In this document: positions 1 through 13,004 of the stretch, one piece after another
How the letters are laid out: each line of letters starts with the position of its first letter
How positions within the stretch are numbered: the first letter of the stretch is position 1
Source: Owenia fusiformis
Taxonomy: Eukaryota; Annelida; Polychaeta; Sabellida; Oweniidae
Reading direction: 5' to 3'
DNA: 64,000 nt
Assembly: GCA_903813345.2 (NCBI GenBank)
Contig: CAIIXF020000002.1
Coordinates: 31,862,926 to 31,926,925 of the forward strand
The notes under the pieces: model-generated
What the model saw: the letters and a program-made list of their open reading frames with translations, nothing else
Told to the model about the DNA's origin: nothing
Database searches by the model: none
Program-made: the position numbers and the translations under genes

Positions 1-3000
1 AATACGACAATCATTACTGAGTTGAAGGTAAGTCCAAGAGTCGAACAGATTTAAATTGTTGCGAGTACTGGCCCGTATTCAGTTTTTGCCAAGGGGGAGG
101 TAGTTTTTTTAAACTGCAGGGGGCAGAGGTATTTCAAATTTGAAAATTTTGGCACAAAAACACTTGACATCTGCTCAAAATGGTGAAAACTGTACGATTT
201 TGAAATAGCCAGTGGGTCTCGAACCCCCTATAAGTCAGGAGTACTTACATCTATTTCGCAGACATACAAGGACTCAAAGGATTTGGAAGAGATATATGAT
301 GTCAATTGTTGGAACAAATCTTGCCAATGTTTCCCAAATTTCATTCACTGAAAAATTAGATGTATATAGAACTTATTGCAGAAATAATTTTTTTAAATCT
401 ATTTGAACTGTTAAGGGAACATCCCCTTATCATTTTGCCAAGCTAACCTCAAAAAATGGAGGAATAATCCAGAAATAGGCTCTAGGTCAGAAATTTTAGA
501 CTGTTGACAGGCTAGCCATAATTAAAGGGTGAGTCAAAAACGTGCATCTTTATTCTAGTATTACTTTTCTCAAATGCTTGGATTTCAATGAAATATGATA
601 ATTATGCAAGAATCAATTCTACAAATGTTCCAGAAATTGGAAAAAGAAATCTCTCTAGTGGTTTTTCAATAATAAAGGTATACGGACTTTTTGAAATCAT
701 CCAAATCTCAGGATAATGTTCAAAGCAACAATTTACACTCATACTAAGTCATGCCTCGAATTAAAGTGCAAAATTGACACTTCACCGCTGGATTGTCTGG
801 AATAGCTGCAGTGTGATAATAATTTGATTATTAAAAAAATAAAACTTATGTAAACAATTGTATGAAGCATTTCGTTTCTCCATAAATTCTATATAAGTAA
901 TATTATGTTTTCTAGAATATGATAGTTGATGCATCGCACTATCTTTATAACGCAACAAGAAAACGAGCTTACTTTAAGAAGATCAGTATTTTGGTGCCAT
1001 CAACATGGAGCGATGATTCACAATACGAGAATGCAAACCTTGAGACGTTTGAAAATGCAGACTTCCGGGTGGACACATGGTATAACAATAACCCATATAC
1101 CAGGCAACTCGGTCAATGTGGAGAACCCGCTAGCTATTGTCACCTGACTCCGGACTATGTTCTAGACACACACAATGACCGGTTAACAAGATGGGGACCA
1201 CCTGGTAACGACAATTATGTTAAGAAATTTAAGAGTTAAAGATAAGACTATTTAAATCAATTATGTAACCATAGATACGATGACCTCATGGTAAAAGAAA
1301 AGTGGAATTCTTTACTTAAATTTCGAAATTTGGGTCCCTTCCCTTTTGATTTCCAGGACCCCCATGTGGTTTTTATAACTTTTTTTGTAGGTCGTTTGCT
1401 CGTACACGAATTTGCTCACCTGCGGTACGGAATATTTGACGAGTACGGATTACTAGGTAGCACAGAGACACCGCCTTCCTATATGGACAGCAACGGGAAA
1501 TACGTCCCCACAGGTTGCACGGATAAAATTAAAGGTAACATTAAACTGTACACCCTTTATCATTTTTAAATAATAAAATTGAAAATTAAAATAAATAATT
1601 TATATTAGGATTAGATCGATTTGGTGAATATGCTATATACCTTAATGGTGCAAAGTTGGCTTCATCTGTAGCTTTTGCAACATATTACTGTATAAGTGGT
1701 ATTTAATCTGAGTAGTTGATTTGCCAAATGGTCAACTTTTATCATTTTCTAATTTAAAATTTTCCTAACAAACCTGCCAATAGAAAAAACAATGTTTTTT
1801 CAATGAATAAAAAAGGAATAAAAAACAAACAAAAAACAACAACTGCCAATAGAATATTAGATTAATGGTACCATTGAAAAGGTTAGGTTGCATGACTTCA
1901 TTTTTTGAAAAAGTAAGTACTTTACTCCAAAAGTAAATGATTTTGTCATTTTCTTGAAAGACGTCTTAGCTTTGCTTTTTCAAAACGTCAACATGTTATT
2001 TCTACGAACCTTTTGGCAGGATTTGAATGAACGAATTTCTTAATGTTATCTTATGATAGTATGATATATATATTAAATGGCATACTGTATCAAAGTTTAC
2101 TTTGATTTTTTGTAAAAAAGAACATGTAAAAGCAATTGTGTGTTTATTTTGTTTAAATTGACAAAAGTGTATTTGTGGCTCCAGCTAAATGAAAATGTTG
2201 GGATTTGGCTTATTACTACAAAACCTCTGGGTTTCCCAAACTTTGTGTAACTTATTTTCTGTAAATGTCATGTTTCTTGGGTCAGGCTAACTTCAAATCT
2301 TAATTCAATACAAATATTTTAAAACACAATATAAATTGCTATGGCGTGTTTACACATAAAGATCGCAAGCTTTCATGGATAAGAAGTTAAAAGATGAATT
2401 CAAAACCTAGAAATACTGAAATACTTAAAAGAGACCACACAATCTCTTAGGAGTTTTTAAATCATTTCAATGTCAAAACAATTTTAAAAAAGTGGTCACA
2501 GGTTGTAGGTCTCAAGATAGGAAATTGGAAATATGTTCAGTGCGTGTCAGGGCCCAGGTTTAAGTCCCTACATGAGTGTACCTACCAAGTTTGTTATCAA
2601 GTCGAAAATGTAAGGGTTTGTTAAGAAAGTATGGTTAAATGTTGTTCATTTGTTTCTTTTATTTGTTTTATTTTAACATCACATTTGTGTATGACCTGCA
2701 GGTACATACTGGAACAAAAGGACCAATGTTACATGTAACGATTTCAATATGGCAACCTTCCCAGAGGAGGCGGACTGTATGTTCATACCAGATGTGAAAC
2801 AAACCGCCAGAGCGTCCGTGATGTATCTGCAATTCCTAGAATCAGTATGAATATATCTACCCCTTTTAATAGTGTATATGAGGGTATGTTATGGGAGGTT
2901 TTGGATATAGGATATATCCTGAGGGAAATAGAGATATCTTACCGAGGGGCAGTAAAGTTAAGTCATATTTTGGCTTTGTTTCATATAAAAGTCAGATATG

Positions 3001-6000
3001 GATTTGAACTAATGATTAAGAGATTCATGAATATTTTGAGATAAAAAGGTCGAGATTTAATATGGGTTGTTCCTTCAATGTAACTAAGCAACTTCAATGC
3101 AACTTTTGTAACTAGGTAATGCATTTTTGTGAGTCTGACCCGGATGAGCCTGATCTGGTACACAACATGCTGGCTCCCAATCTTCAAAACCTAAAATGCA
3201 ATAAAAGAGGGACATGGGACGTAATTATGCATCACGAGGATTTCTCTGGCAATGCAAATCCTCCTAGAAATATTGATGATCTTACCCCAGAAATAACAGT
3301 CCGTTACAGGAGAAACTCGTCGCCGTCTGGTAGTTGTAAAAGAATGGTTTTAGTTCTGGATAAGTCAGGGAGCATGGTAAGGCTTGATGATTAATTATTT
3401 TTATCTATCCCTATCAGAGATGGCGTGTCACGATATAAAAATAGTTGGGACCATAACATATTCACAAGTTTTGAATGTAAATCATGAAGCATTCAATAAT
3501 CCCGATATCAAAATAGTTGGCCATATTGGGCCCATAAGATATTCACAAGTTTCGAAATATGAGCCAGAAATGTACGGCTTTCTAATTTCTACATTTTCCT
3601 GGAAATCAACAATTAAATATCTACAGTTTTTCTATTTATCAATGTAACCCTTCTTTGCTATAGAGCACCAATAAAAGACTCTTCGCTCTGGCCCAAGCCG
3701 CCTACAAGTTCATCATCAGCACAGCACCAGATGGCATGGAGCTTGGAATCGTATTGTTTGATTCAGCTGTGTCAATTGGACACAAGATGCAACATATCAG
3801 GTATCCAAGACCGTGAGAGTCTTGCAGGAGGTTTGGCTACACAAGCAGGCGGGTCGACTGCAATAGGAGAGGGCGTTATTAAAGCTTTAGATGTAAGTAT
3901 GTCATTGTAAATTCACTGCCCAGGGATATCCCCGGGCTACATGTATACTTGTTTTCACGCTTTGAAGGTCGAAAATTATGTTGAGTATAAGGTGAAACAG
4001 AAAATCGCGTACGTTTTCGATATTATTATTGGATTTGTGAGGCTGATGTTAGGAGTCTATTACTCGACTAGTATGAAGTAAATAAATTAAATTAGAATTG
4101 ATTAATTAAATTCAAATTGCAAATTTAAATTGTTGCCTTTTCACGGATCGTTACAGATGCTGAAAGAGAATGGAGGTTCTACCATTGATGCAACGATATT
4201 AGTTTTGTCGGATGGTCAGGAAAATGCTGGCCGTCCCATAAGTGAAGTGTTAAGTTCGGGAATTCTGGACAACACCAGAGTTAAAGTTGATAGCATTGCC
4301 TTCAGTAGAAGTGCAGCCCAAAGTCTGGAAGACCTTGTGAAAAGAACTGGTAAGATGATCTACCTAATAGGGTTTTAGACAATATTTCGTTTCACGCTGG
4401 ATCATGGTTTCGGGTGGGTCTTTTATCTTATGACAGGTTTCCACTTAGAGTTTGCCTTTCTTGCTAGGTTTCTTTACAGTATTTGGTCCTTCCTTTTGGC
4501 ACTTGTGCTTAGATATTTAAAAGGATCTGTATGAATGAAATGTACCGTATAATAATCTTGCGGTTTCGATGTGTAATAATATTTGTAATTATAAAGGATG
4601 CTGTTAGACAGTTTCCTCGAACATTTTCTAAGACGTGGCATTCGTGACAGATTTTTCATTTTCTCATCTTATGAATCTCTCTGTTTTTGTCACGACTAAT
4701 TCCTAATAAAAACATACCCCTATATTTCTTATTCACAGTTGATTGACTTTTTGTTAGGTGGTACTCCACATTTCTACTCTGAAGATCCGACCTCTACTGC
4801 TCTAGAAGATGCCTTTATCAAGTCAATGGGGGAGACTAGAGACTGCATTGGAATCTCGCCTGAAGTGGTATTAATAAATTATAATTACCCACTGTTCAAA
4901 AATTGTGTACGTCATTATCGACATGTAAATCTCATCCATTTGGACAATGTTCATTATTCGATTTCTATTTTCAGAATTTGATTTGTTGTATACAACTAAA
5001 GTCTATATCAATGAATTAAAATCGAGCATTTTTATGCTATAATTTGCAATAGAAATGGTATACATAAAAGATCAATATGTTTCCAATGGAATGCCTCTAT
5101 CCCAAATGAATTTGTGATTCAATATTCTTTTCCTCGGTTGTTGTCATTAAAGGCAGAATCAGATCTATAGGGGGTGAAAAAAATACAACCAACGTGCATA
5201 ATTGACCTACCAATCTATTCCTTACAATGTCAAATACAATATCTCCCAAAAGATTCACAATATGTTATAAATTGGTGAAGTTATTAATGATTCAAAGTGT
5301 AAAAATGGGTGAAAAATGTTAAAATTCTCCCAAATAATAAGAATGGTAACCATTCTTATAGAAAAATAATACATTATTGTAAAAATCTTTCGTTTTCCTT
5401 GAATAAAGTATGCAGTTTTGTGATTTTTAGAAAATAGACATGAAAAGGAATGACATGAGCCAAAAATATTCTAAAATTGAAACAATTTTTTGTTTAGCCT
5501 GCTCGCTATCTCTGATTCTCTCTTTAAAGCTAGAAACAAAACCTCAATGAGAATTTAACATTGCACAATCTTTCAGATTTTCCTTCTGAAAATATTTAAG
5601 TGGGTGATTGATTACCTGATTGATTGATCAAATACTGTCAATTAGTAATCAACCAATAAAACGTCATCACTTCTTACCACTATGGCTTTCAATTAGCAAT
5701 GTCCAGGGAGTGATCTAGAAATATTGAATCATTAATTCACAAACTCATTTTGATATAAAAATTATTATTTGTTATTACAAAGTATAGCAAAATGCTAGTT
5801 TCTTATTCACTGAGTTGACTTTAGTAAATAGTTGTACACTGTGAGGAAATTGGTACTAGTAATTCGATTTACCTGGGCACGATAGGTGGCTCTAGTCATG
5901 TTTTTTTGTTATAATTATAGATACGGAGTGAGAAAACATTTATATTAAGATCAGTCTCGACCCAATACAACATCTCTGTAGATGGCTCTCTTCGGTACAA

Positions 6001-9000
6001 CACTACATTCATGTTTACCCCACCAACTAATATAACATATACGGGATCATTATCGGTAAGACATAACAAGAGTAAAGACTGTGGACTATATCAACACAAC
6101 GAAGATGTAGTTAGAGGGAGGGGGCACAAGGGCTTGCTTGTAGCTAGACTAGACACAGCAGTTTTATTTTCATCTTGATTAAGCTCTACGGGAGATAATT
6201 TCCTTGTATGAGAATGGCCTTTTTATACTTTTGCTTATTATTTTCATATCGAATATTGGGAAAACTGCCAAACCTTCCAGGGATTTTGCAGTTATGTATG
6301 ATTCTGTATTGGCAAGTCATTTTGCTTGCATTTTTGCTAGTAGGAGGTATGACTTTTTCATTCTGGTCAAGCTTGCGTTATTTTGAAATCATACCAGCTA
6401 CTATTTTTAGACAACATGTATACTTGTAATTTGAAATATATCAATGCCAGCATCTGATTCCCCACCTTCAATTAGGTTTTATTTTGTTTCAATATATTAT
6501 TTTTTTTAACTAGCAATCAACACACTTGTTCAAAGATGTTGACCTCATTTTCACCAAAAATGCAATCATTTTTTATAATCTTAAATGCATTACTATTCTT
6601 TATTTTGATGTATCAAATAGTTTTTGAAAGAAAAACTGAATTGCTCTAAGATTAGTGTTCCCCATGTTATTTCTCCATTGAAAAATCTCATGCTATCCGT
6701 TGGTTTCAGCACAATTTGGTCATCCAAATTCAATATCTTTAAAGTCCCTGTTTCAATATGGTAATATTAAATCATTCTGGTTTATATCGAGTTTCCATCT
6801 TTATTTCATTACACTGATTGATTACTAGGTCACTAGCTGGACGATGTTGTTTAATCGGCCTCTCACTTACTCGATCAGTTCCCACGTGGAGAATACAACC
6901 TCGTCCATTGATATCCATAATTAATTGTTGGGCATTATTCTGTTCAAGGTAACAGTAACAAGTCCAAGTAATATAACCTACACAGCGACAAGTCCAGAAT
7001 ACACGGAGCATGCCAGCTTTTTTGTCATCAGATTTGTAATTCCAGGAATATCAGATGTAAGTTCCATTACTGATTGATTAGCCAGATTCTCTTATACTGT
7101 CCCACAACACATTTTTTTCAAACAGTTATTGAAAATCTTATTTAGGAATTAATCGGCAATGGACAACTCCAATCTGTCACAATTAGAAGATATAAATATC
7201 TTTGATTTTTTCTGAAAAACGAGGATTTTCGGTATCTAATTACATTCACCACAAGATCAAAGGCAAAAAAAGAAAACGATAGTCGTGAACCCATAATTCA
7301 AAGTTTTTGCAAATTTTCCCCTGATCACTCTTTTCAAGAATTCATCAGAAAACCAACTCTAAACAATTGTCAAATGGTTATGGTAAGGGGTATTCATTCG
7401 AACTGTATGTGATTAATAAATAACCAATTGTTTAATGTACCATCCATCCATGAATATTACCTCCTCTAGGCTGGAACCTGGACATACGTTATCCAAAGTT
7501 CTAACTTCAGTGGCCACGTTGGGGTAAATATACGATCTTTTCCCCAAAAAAATTCTGAAGGAATCACTATGAAATCTTGGACGAACAAATTGGAGGTGAA
7601 TGTACCAAAAGATACATCTATTGTATATGCTGAGATAGCACAGGGCTATGCGGCTGTAAAAGGAGCACAAGTAGAAGCTGTTATTGAACTACCAGGGAGC
7701 CAGTTCACCAGGATTGCTCTCTTTGACAATGGTGCAGGTAGGTAGCCGATGCATGTTTTAATCCTCTCCCTTGCATCAGCCCCGGCATCAGCCACTCCAG
7801 TGACCAATTCATTTTCTTAAAGTCAGTGACGTTCGTAGATGATCATCCAAACATATATAGGCTGGTATATCAAATTTCAGCTAGCCACAACACAGTTTTT
7901 AAAATTATATTCATGCTATTTTAACAGGTAAGAGTAACGGCTGTCTGTTTCAGTGAAATTGGTAACAATAATTGTTTTATTTAATTACAAGTTAGCAGTT
8001 GAGTGAAAACCATTCTGTTTCATAAGGAATAGCACGGAAAGTACTTATGCAGGTCAGTGTGTCAAAAGGTCAAATCTTACAAAACTCTTGCCAAGAAATC
8101 TGGTCCAGTTGGATCAATAGCTTTAGAAAATGACTCAATGAGTTGTGGAGAACTAGATATTCTCATAATCAAGCCTCGTCGTATTTGGATTTGCGCTATC
8201 ACCTTCGTTCAAAGTCTCGATACAAAACATTCGTAAAAATTAAAATCATCCACGATTCATTGAACCCTGGGCTCCAATACTTCATCCGAGGCTTAACAGG
8301 ACACATTAGTATTTTAATGCCTAAGTTGTGGTTGTTCATATCTTAATAGGTAGTGACAACTTCAAAGATGACGGAGTCTACTCTAATTTCTTCCCTGACG
8401 TGTCCGGTGATGATCGATATTCTGTTACCGTTAAGGCAAGTAACCCCAACGGATCCGCTATGGTGCAGCGTAACGGCGCTACTTCTGGAAGTTCAGCGTA
8501 TGACCTCTCACAGGGTAAGGATTGTATCTTATAGAAAGTTATCTTAGAATACATACATAGCAAGACTGGGTTGACCAATCGGTATTATAATTGTTCCTAA
8601 GATTTAGCAATTTGGTCATAAAGTAAGGGCAGAAAAAATAATGTTCCCAAAGCAATCTCTTTAGAATGTTGCACTTTATCTTCCAATATGTAAATCGATA
8701 ATATAAGTCTTGAATCAACAAATCCGACCATTCCAGAGGAGAATGATGTTACGTGGGAAAGTATAGGAGACTTTGAAAGAGAATCATCCGGTGGATCGTT
8801 TAAGGTGGCAAATTCATCAAGAAAAGAAGAATATCCTCCCGGGAGAGTTGATGATTTTTCAGTCGAGAGGGTACACCCAGAGAAAAGAATTGTGGCACTG
8901 ACATGGACAGCTCCTGGTCAGAATGCATTTTCAGGAACTGGTAAGTTCATTGAGCAGTCCGTGTACGTGCTGAGGCCAACAGGCGTTTATCTAAACCATC

Positions 9001-11843
9001 TCTTTTGTTCCTTTATATACTATTTTCTCGTTTATTTCCATGTATAGTGACTGGATTTGAGATATTTGTGCATCACAAAATGGAGGCCCTTGTTGCCAAT
9101 CATCTCCATGGTTACGTGGTGCATAAATCAGACCTGGTGGATGGATCACTAGAACCACTACCAGCATTCAGCAGACATAGAATTGTGATCAGACTGCCAA
9201 AATTTGGCGTTGAAAACGAGACGTCCTACAGTTTCGTGATGTGGTCTTGGGATGAATTGGACATTCGTAGCGACCTGTCTAATTACATAAGTGCTAATAT
9301 ATTCGTGGCCACAACTATGGGACCCACCACTGATCCGGAAACAACTGCCCTAACTACCACACAAACTATTTTGACCGATGTCATAACGACTATGGGACCC
9401 ACCACTGATCCGGACACAACTGCCCTAACTACAACAAAAACTATTTTGACCGAGGTCACAACGACTATCGGACCTTCCACTGAGCCGGAAACAACTATGG
9501 GACCTACAACGGAAACTCTAGATCCTACTACAGAGGCCGATACAACTACAAACAAAAGTAGTGGTCCTTCGGCACTAGGGCTATGGATTGGCATTCCGAT
9601 TGGTACTCTTGTAGTCATCATACTGATCTTTATGTGGATCTTTGTTCTGTGCCTTAAAAAATCAAGGTAACATAGCCCTTCAATATAACATTTTAGTATG
9701 AAAAACAATATTTGAGTTCTTGATTTTCGCAAGAAGATTAGCGTCACACAAACAAAAGTTTTTAGCAGTTTTGAATAATTATCGCAAGATTTGTACACCC
9801 GATTTCTTAAAAGTCTTGAAGATTTGTACAACCAATGTCAGTTTTGAAGATCTGTACACCAAAATTCAGTCTTGAAGATTTGTACAACCATACTTGCCAA
9901 CCTCCCGTTTGTTACGGGAATCTCCCGTAAATTTTTTGTTTTTCCGTAAAAAATACCAAACTCCCGTACCGTTTTCTCCCGTAAAAGCTCCCGTAAACTC
10001 CCGAACCGTATTTCTACTAAAATCTCCCGTAATTTTTTTAAAAAATATGGCCGTAAAATCTCCCGTATTTTTGCTGAAATCTCCCGTAAAATCTCCCGTA
10101 TTCTGGTATAACTCCCGTAAAATCTCCCGTATTCTTGGTATAACTCCCGTAAAATCTCACGTTTTCTATTATAACTCCCGTAAAATCTCCCGTATTCTTG
10201 GTTTAACTCCCGTAAAATCTCCGTTTTTTACTGTCGAAATCTCCCGTATTTAAAAGGAGTTTGACAGATCTGTGACCTTGATTATTGCAGGCACGCTTTT
10301 TTCTTTTACTCCAAGAAGGATTGGCTCCCATGGTTCACTATCGATACTTTTATAAATAACTTAAAAGTACTTCATTCCCATGATTCAATTTGCTTTTCTA
10401 CGATCAGTTCGGTATGAGTTTGCACACCAAATGTCCACAAACGGGGGCCAGTTCATATTCTGTCATACTTCTGGCGGGAGAATACATTTTGTTTTTATAT
10501 GACGCTAAACAAAATATTCCCGCAATATAATGCGCATTATGGGTAGGGACTGCTGTGAAATAATGAACGTAAGTGACATCTATCTTAGATTATAAGTTCT
10601 AATTAATTTATTAACTGCGCATGCGTCATAATAATTTCAACCTATTAAATCGCTGGATTTAATGCTCATGCGCGAAAAACCGAACCTAAAAATGGAACCT
10701 CACGCAGATTGTGAAAGTAAAAATAAAGTTAAAATTCCCGTTTTTTTCATAAATCTACCCTAAAAACTCCAGTTTTTTCATAAATCTACCGTATGAACTC
10801 CCGTTTTTTCCGAAATCTACCGTAAAAACACCCGTTTTTTCAGAAACCTACCGTATGAACTCCCGTTTTTTCTGAAATCTTCCGTAAAAAAGTCACGTTT
10901 TTTAAAATTTACCGCGAAAAATACCTTTTTTAAAAAAATCCCGTAAAAAATCCCGTTTTTTCAAAATCCCCCGTAAAAACTCCCGTTTTTTTTCAAAATC
11001 TCCCGTAAAAACTCCCGTTTTTTCCCGTTTTTCAAAATTTACCGCAAAAACTCCCGTAAAAACTACCGTTTTTTCAAAAATCTCCCGTAAAAACTCCCGC
11101 TTTTTTCAAAAAACTCCCGCAAAAACTACCGGATTTTGAAAAAAGAAACGTAAAAGAACCGCAATTTTTTTTAAATCTCCCGAAAATTTTTCATTTTAGG
11201 TTGGCAAGTCTGACAACAGTCTTGAAGATTCGTACGCCCAATGTCAGCCTTGAAGATTTGTACACCCAATTTCAGTCTTGAAAATATCCTATTTGAAAAT
11301 CTTTATGTTCAATTGTTCGGGAACACACGCATATAGTATACAAAAAGTTTGGAATGGGCATCATGTCAACAAATTATAGTTAATATAAAATTTTACTGCG
11401 AGGAAAAGATTCCACCATATAATTACCTTAACATCATTTGTATTAGCGCAATTGCTACAATACAACACGTCGACTTTTCCCAAAAGTATTGCTTTTACTT
11501 TTATCAAGATGCATAATTTTATCATGTCATATCATAACTTTATAACGGTTATGTTCATCTGATAGTCAGCACTTGTCATCTTTCAAATTGTAGGAAAAGG
11601 CATTCAAAGAAGTCCAGCTCTAGATGGTCTGATACTGAAAAGGGCCGGGGAACGCGGAAAAGATCATCTATCAGTGAAAATGATCAAATCAGTCCAGCGT
11701 ATATTAATCCGATTTACGACTCTGAGGCATACGGGTCAACACCGGGACATAGTAGAACACAGGGATATGGAATGAGACCTCCACTAGATCTTATGTATAG
11801 TGCATACTCAATATCAAACCATATGGAAACGATGTATGATTGA
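1..11843 (+). CDS. Calcium-activated chloride channel regulator (CLCA family), 5'-partial, 16 exons
   Basis: Exons, all with AG/GT borders and compatible phases: 1-27 (partial), 916-1204, 1391-1534, 1609-1695, 2702-2844, 3116-3376, 3664-3892, 4157-4349, 4758-4867, 5921-6055, 6949-7056, 7470-7737, 8350-8514, 8737-8940, 9048-9666, 11594-11843 (TGA 11841-11843). About 1,075 codons are visible; the signal peptide is outside the window. Order of parts: CLCA N-terminal domain with an HEFAH zinc motif, VWA domain with a complete MIDAS (DKSGSM, GGST, LSDGQ), beta-sheet region, FN3-like domain (LTWTAPG), Thr-rich stalk, one membrane helix and a basic tail. The family consists of secreted or membrane-anchored, self-cleaving metalloproteases that modulate calcium-activated chloride channels and mucus. 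The total is longer than the roughly 900-950 residues of vertebrate members, mostly because of the stalk and tail. Exon 7 is one base out of frame. Identification is firm; the exact subfamily is not. Confidence 0.92.
916..1534 (+). other. CLCA metalloprotease domain exons (HEFAH zinc motif)
   Basis: Exons 916-1204 and 1391-1534 encode the CLCA N-terminal catalytic region. The first carries DASHYLYNATRKRAYF and QLGQCGEPASY, typical of the family's cysteine-containing segment. The second opens with GRLLVHEFAHLRYGIFDEY: HEFAH fits HExxH (two zinc histidines and the catalytic Glu) and the following FDE supplies the likely third, acidic ligand. The junction is phase 1 (G|GT giving Gly). All catalytic residues are present, so proteolytic and self-cleaving activity is expected. 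The cleavage site itself was not identified. Confidence 0.88.
3116..4349 (+). other. CLCA von Willebrand factor A domain exons, with a frameshift
   Basis: Exons 3116-3376, 3664-3892 and 4157-4349 encode the VWA fold. The metal site is complete: DKSGSM (DxSxS) at the end of the first, GGST in the second, LSDGQENA in the third. In the second exon the frame from the acceptor reads through about 3802 and would hit TGA at 3814-3816, while the family-like continuation (LAGGLATQAGGSTAIGEG) lies one frame later up to the GTAAGT donor. The exon is 229 nt where 228 would keep phase. There is no room for an intron at the break. It is either a real one-base insertion or a sequence error. Confidence 0.85.
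5151..5523. mobile_element. Inverted-repeat element with TTAA duplication, in a CLCA intron
   Basis: Bounded by TTAA at 5147-5150 and 5524-5527. The ends, AGGCAGAATCAGATCTAT and ATCTCTGATTCTCTCT, are imperfect inverted repeats. It is 373 bp with no ORF. A second copy in the same orientation starts at 50842 and lacks the right terminus. TTAA duplication is typical of piggyBac and Kolobok elements; which one moved this element cannot be told from the sequence. Confidence 0.65.
9048..9666 (+). other. CLCA exon: end of FN3-like domain, Thr-rich stalk, transmembrane helix
   Basis: The exon starts within the FN3-like domain (VTGFEIFVHHKME), then runs into a stalk rich in Thr and Pro at about 9309-9555, predicted to be heavily O-glycosylated. 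The stalk is built from a 75-bp (25-residue) repeat: starts at 9314, 9389 and 9464, the third being partial. It is followed by a single hydrophobic helix (LWIGIPIGTLVVIILIFMW) and a basic stop-transfer (CLKKSR). The next exon, 11594-11843, adds a basic, Ser-rich cytoplasmic tail with an NPIY motif. This arrangement implies a type I membrane-anchored CLCA rather than a secreted one. Confidence 0.85.
9745..11285. repeat. Tandem repeat of about 30 bp, interrupted by a transposon
   Basis: Degenerate units containing CTTGAAGATTTGTACACC occur at about 9745-9888 and resume at 11213-11285. The element at 9889-11212 was inserted into the array. It lies in the last intron of the CLCA gene. Confidence 0.6.
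9889..11212. mobile_element. DNA transposon with CCCGTA-type repeats in both halves
   Basis: Ends are CATACTTGCCAACCT and AGGTTGGCAAGTCTG, inverted repeats, flanked by the exact 5-bp duplication ACAAC (9884-9888, 11213-11217). About 9900-10250 and 10735-11180 consist of irregular direct repeats of CTCCCGTAAAA and CCCGTTTTTT, with a non-repetitive centre of about 480 bp. All CCCGT runs point the same way despite the inverted termini. The 119-codon ORF at 9894-10253 is a by-product of the repeats, not a gene. No transposase is visible, so it is non-autonomous; superfamily not assigned. Confidence 0.7.
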
Positions 11844-13004
11844 TTGCTTTTCCCGCCATATGAGTATTTGGCTATGATGTCAGACAAATCTTAGTCGTAG
11901 TATTAACTGGCCTCACGAGGCAACTTATTTTGTTAGCTTGTATCTAGAAGTGCTTGGGATAGCCCGGAGACATGGAACTGCCTGTGCTTAAGTTTAAACA
12001 TTATTTTTGCGAACAGTCTAGTAAAATCCGTATAATTCACAATGATTCGAAACTTACACAATCAATCGGCTGGGATATAAACCTGCTTTTTCCTGTAATT
12101 ATTGAAGTTCGTAGGAAAAATCGTCCATACAAGAAGTGAATTACTTAAAACCCCTATATAAATTTTAAACCACTTTGGCTTATATTGTAGTCTTATACTC
12201 AATCTTATCAAAGTGTGATATGTGAAACTTTTTTTTAATTTCAAAAAGCTAGCAACTTTTATCAAGTCATAAAAAACAGTAAATGAATGATGAAAACATA
12301 TTTCCAAACTTTTTTTTAAATATATATTTATTTAAGTCAAGAACAGCTATATATTTGTCACATAATGTTTACAGAATCAAATATATCGAAATAGATGCAT
12401 ACACGTTGTAAAGTCAATTATGCTAAACTTTACATTGGGCCTTTAAGGAATCTTATATCATTCTTTATTGGAAAAACAAGTGTGTATGTACTAACCATGA
12501 ATTTTTGTAAATCATAAATTGTATTCTTGTCCATGACATAATTCCGATCTGGAATATGAAGATGTACATAATAGATAACAATGACAAATGGGTAAGATAT
12601 ATTGTATATCATTAGTTATCTAGAGGTATAGTCCATGACAAGAGTCCTCAATATGAGGATTCCGTAGCACATTATAGCAGAGCAACATTTGCATTTGAAC
12701 GTTGCATATATGTCTTCATTTTTTCGTCTTTTAGGTCAAATTTTACCTGTTACAACAAGGGGTTAAAAACGTAAACATTTTAATTTTCATGTACAGTTTG
12801 CATAGTTGTTTATTCATCAATTATATCAGTGTTCAGTGTACAGGCAACTGGTGTATATAGTTACATATGATTATATTACATAATTGTATTAATCAAGATG
12901 ACAAGATATAAAACTGTTTTTAAAGATAGAAAGTTAGGAGTGAAGTAATAGAAGAGAAAGAAATATACATATATATAAGCACATATAGCTAAATGTTATT
13001 CAAT
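11844..13004. other. Intergenic, AT-rich, no gene seen
   Basis: Follows the CLCA stop codon. ORFs on either strand are short and of low complexity. No clear repeat structure was seen other than A/T runs. Confidence 0.5.

Noticed and set aside
2500-2565. tRNA-like stretch with GGTTTAAGTCCC
   Set aside because: A B-box-like motif only; no plausible A box or cloverleaf, and it lies in a CLCA intron.
9283-9831. 182-codon ORF on the minus strand
   Set aside because: It is antisense to the CLCA stalk and membrane exon, and its Val/Ser-rich repeats mirror the Thr-rich coding repeat on the other strand.
9894-10253. 119-codon SPVKSPVF-rich ORF
   Set aside because: Produced by the CCCGTAAAAT repeats of the transposon; no start context and no sequence complexity.
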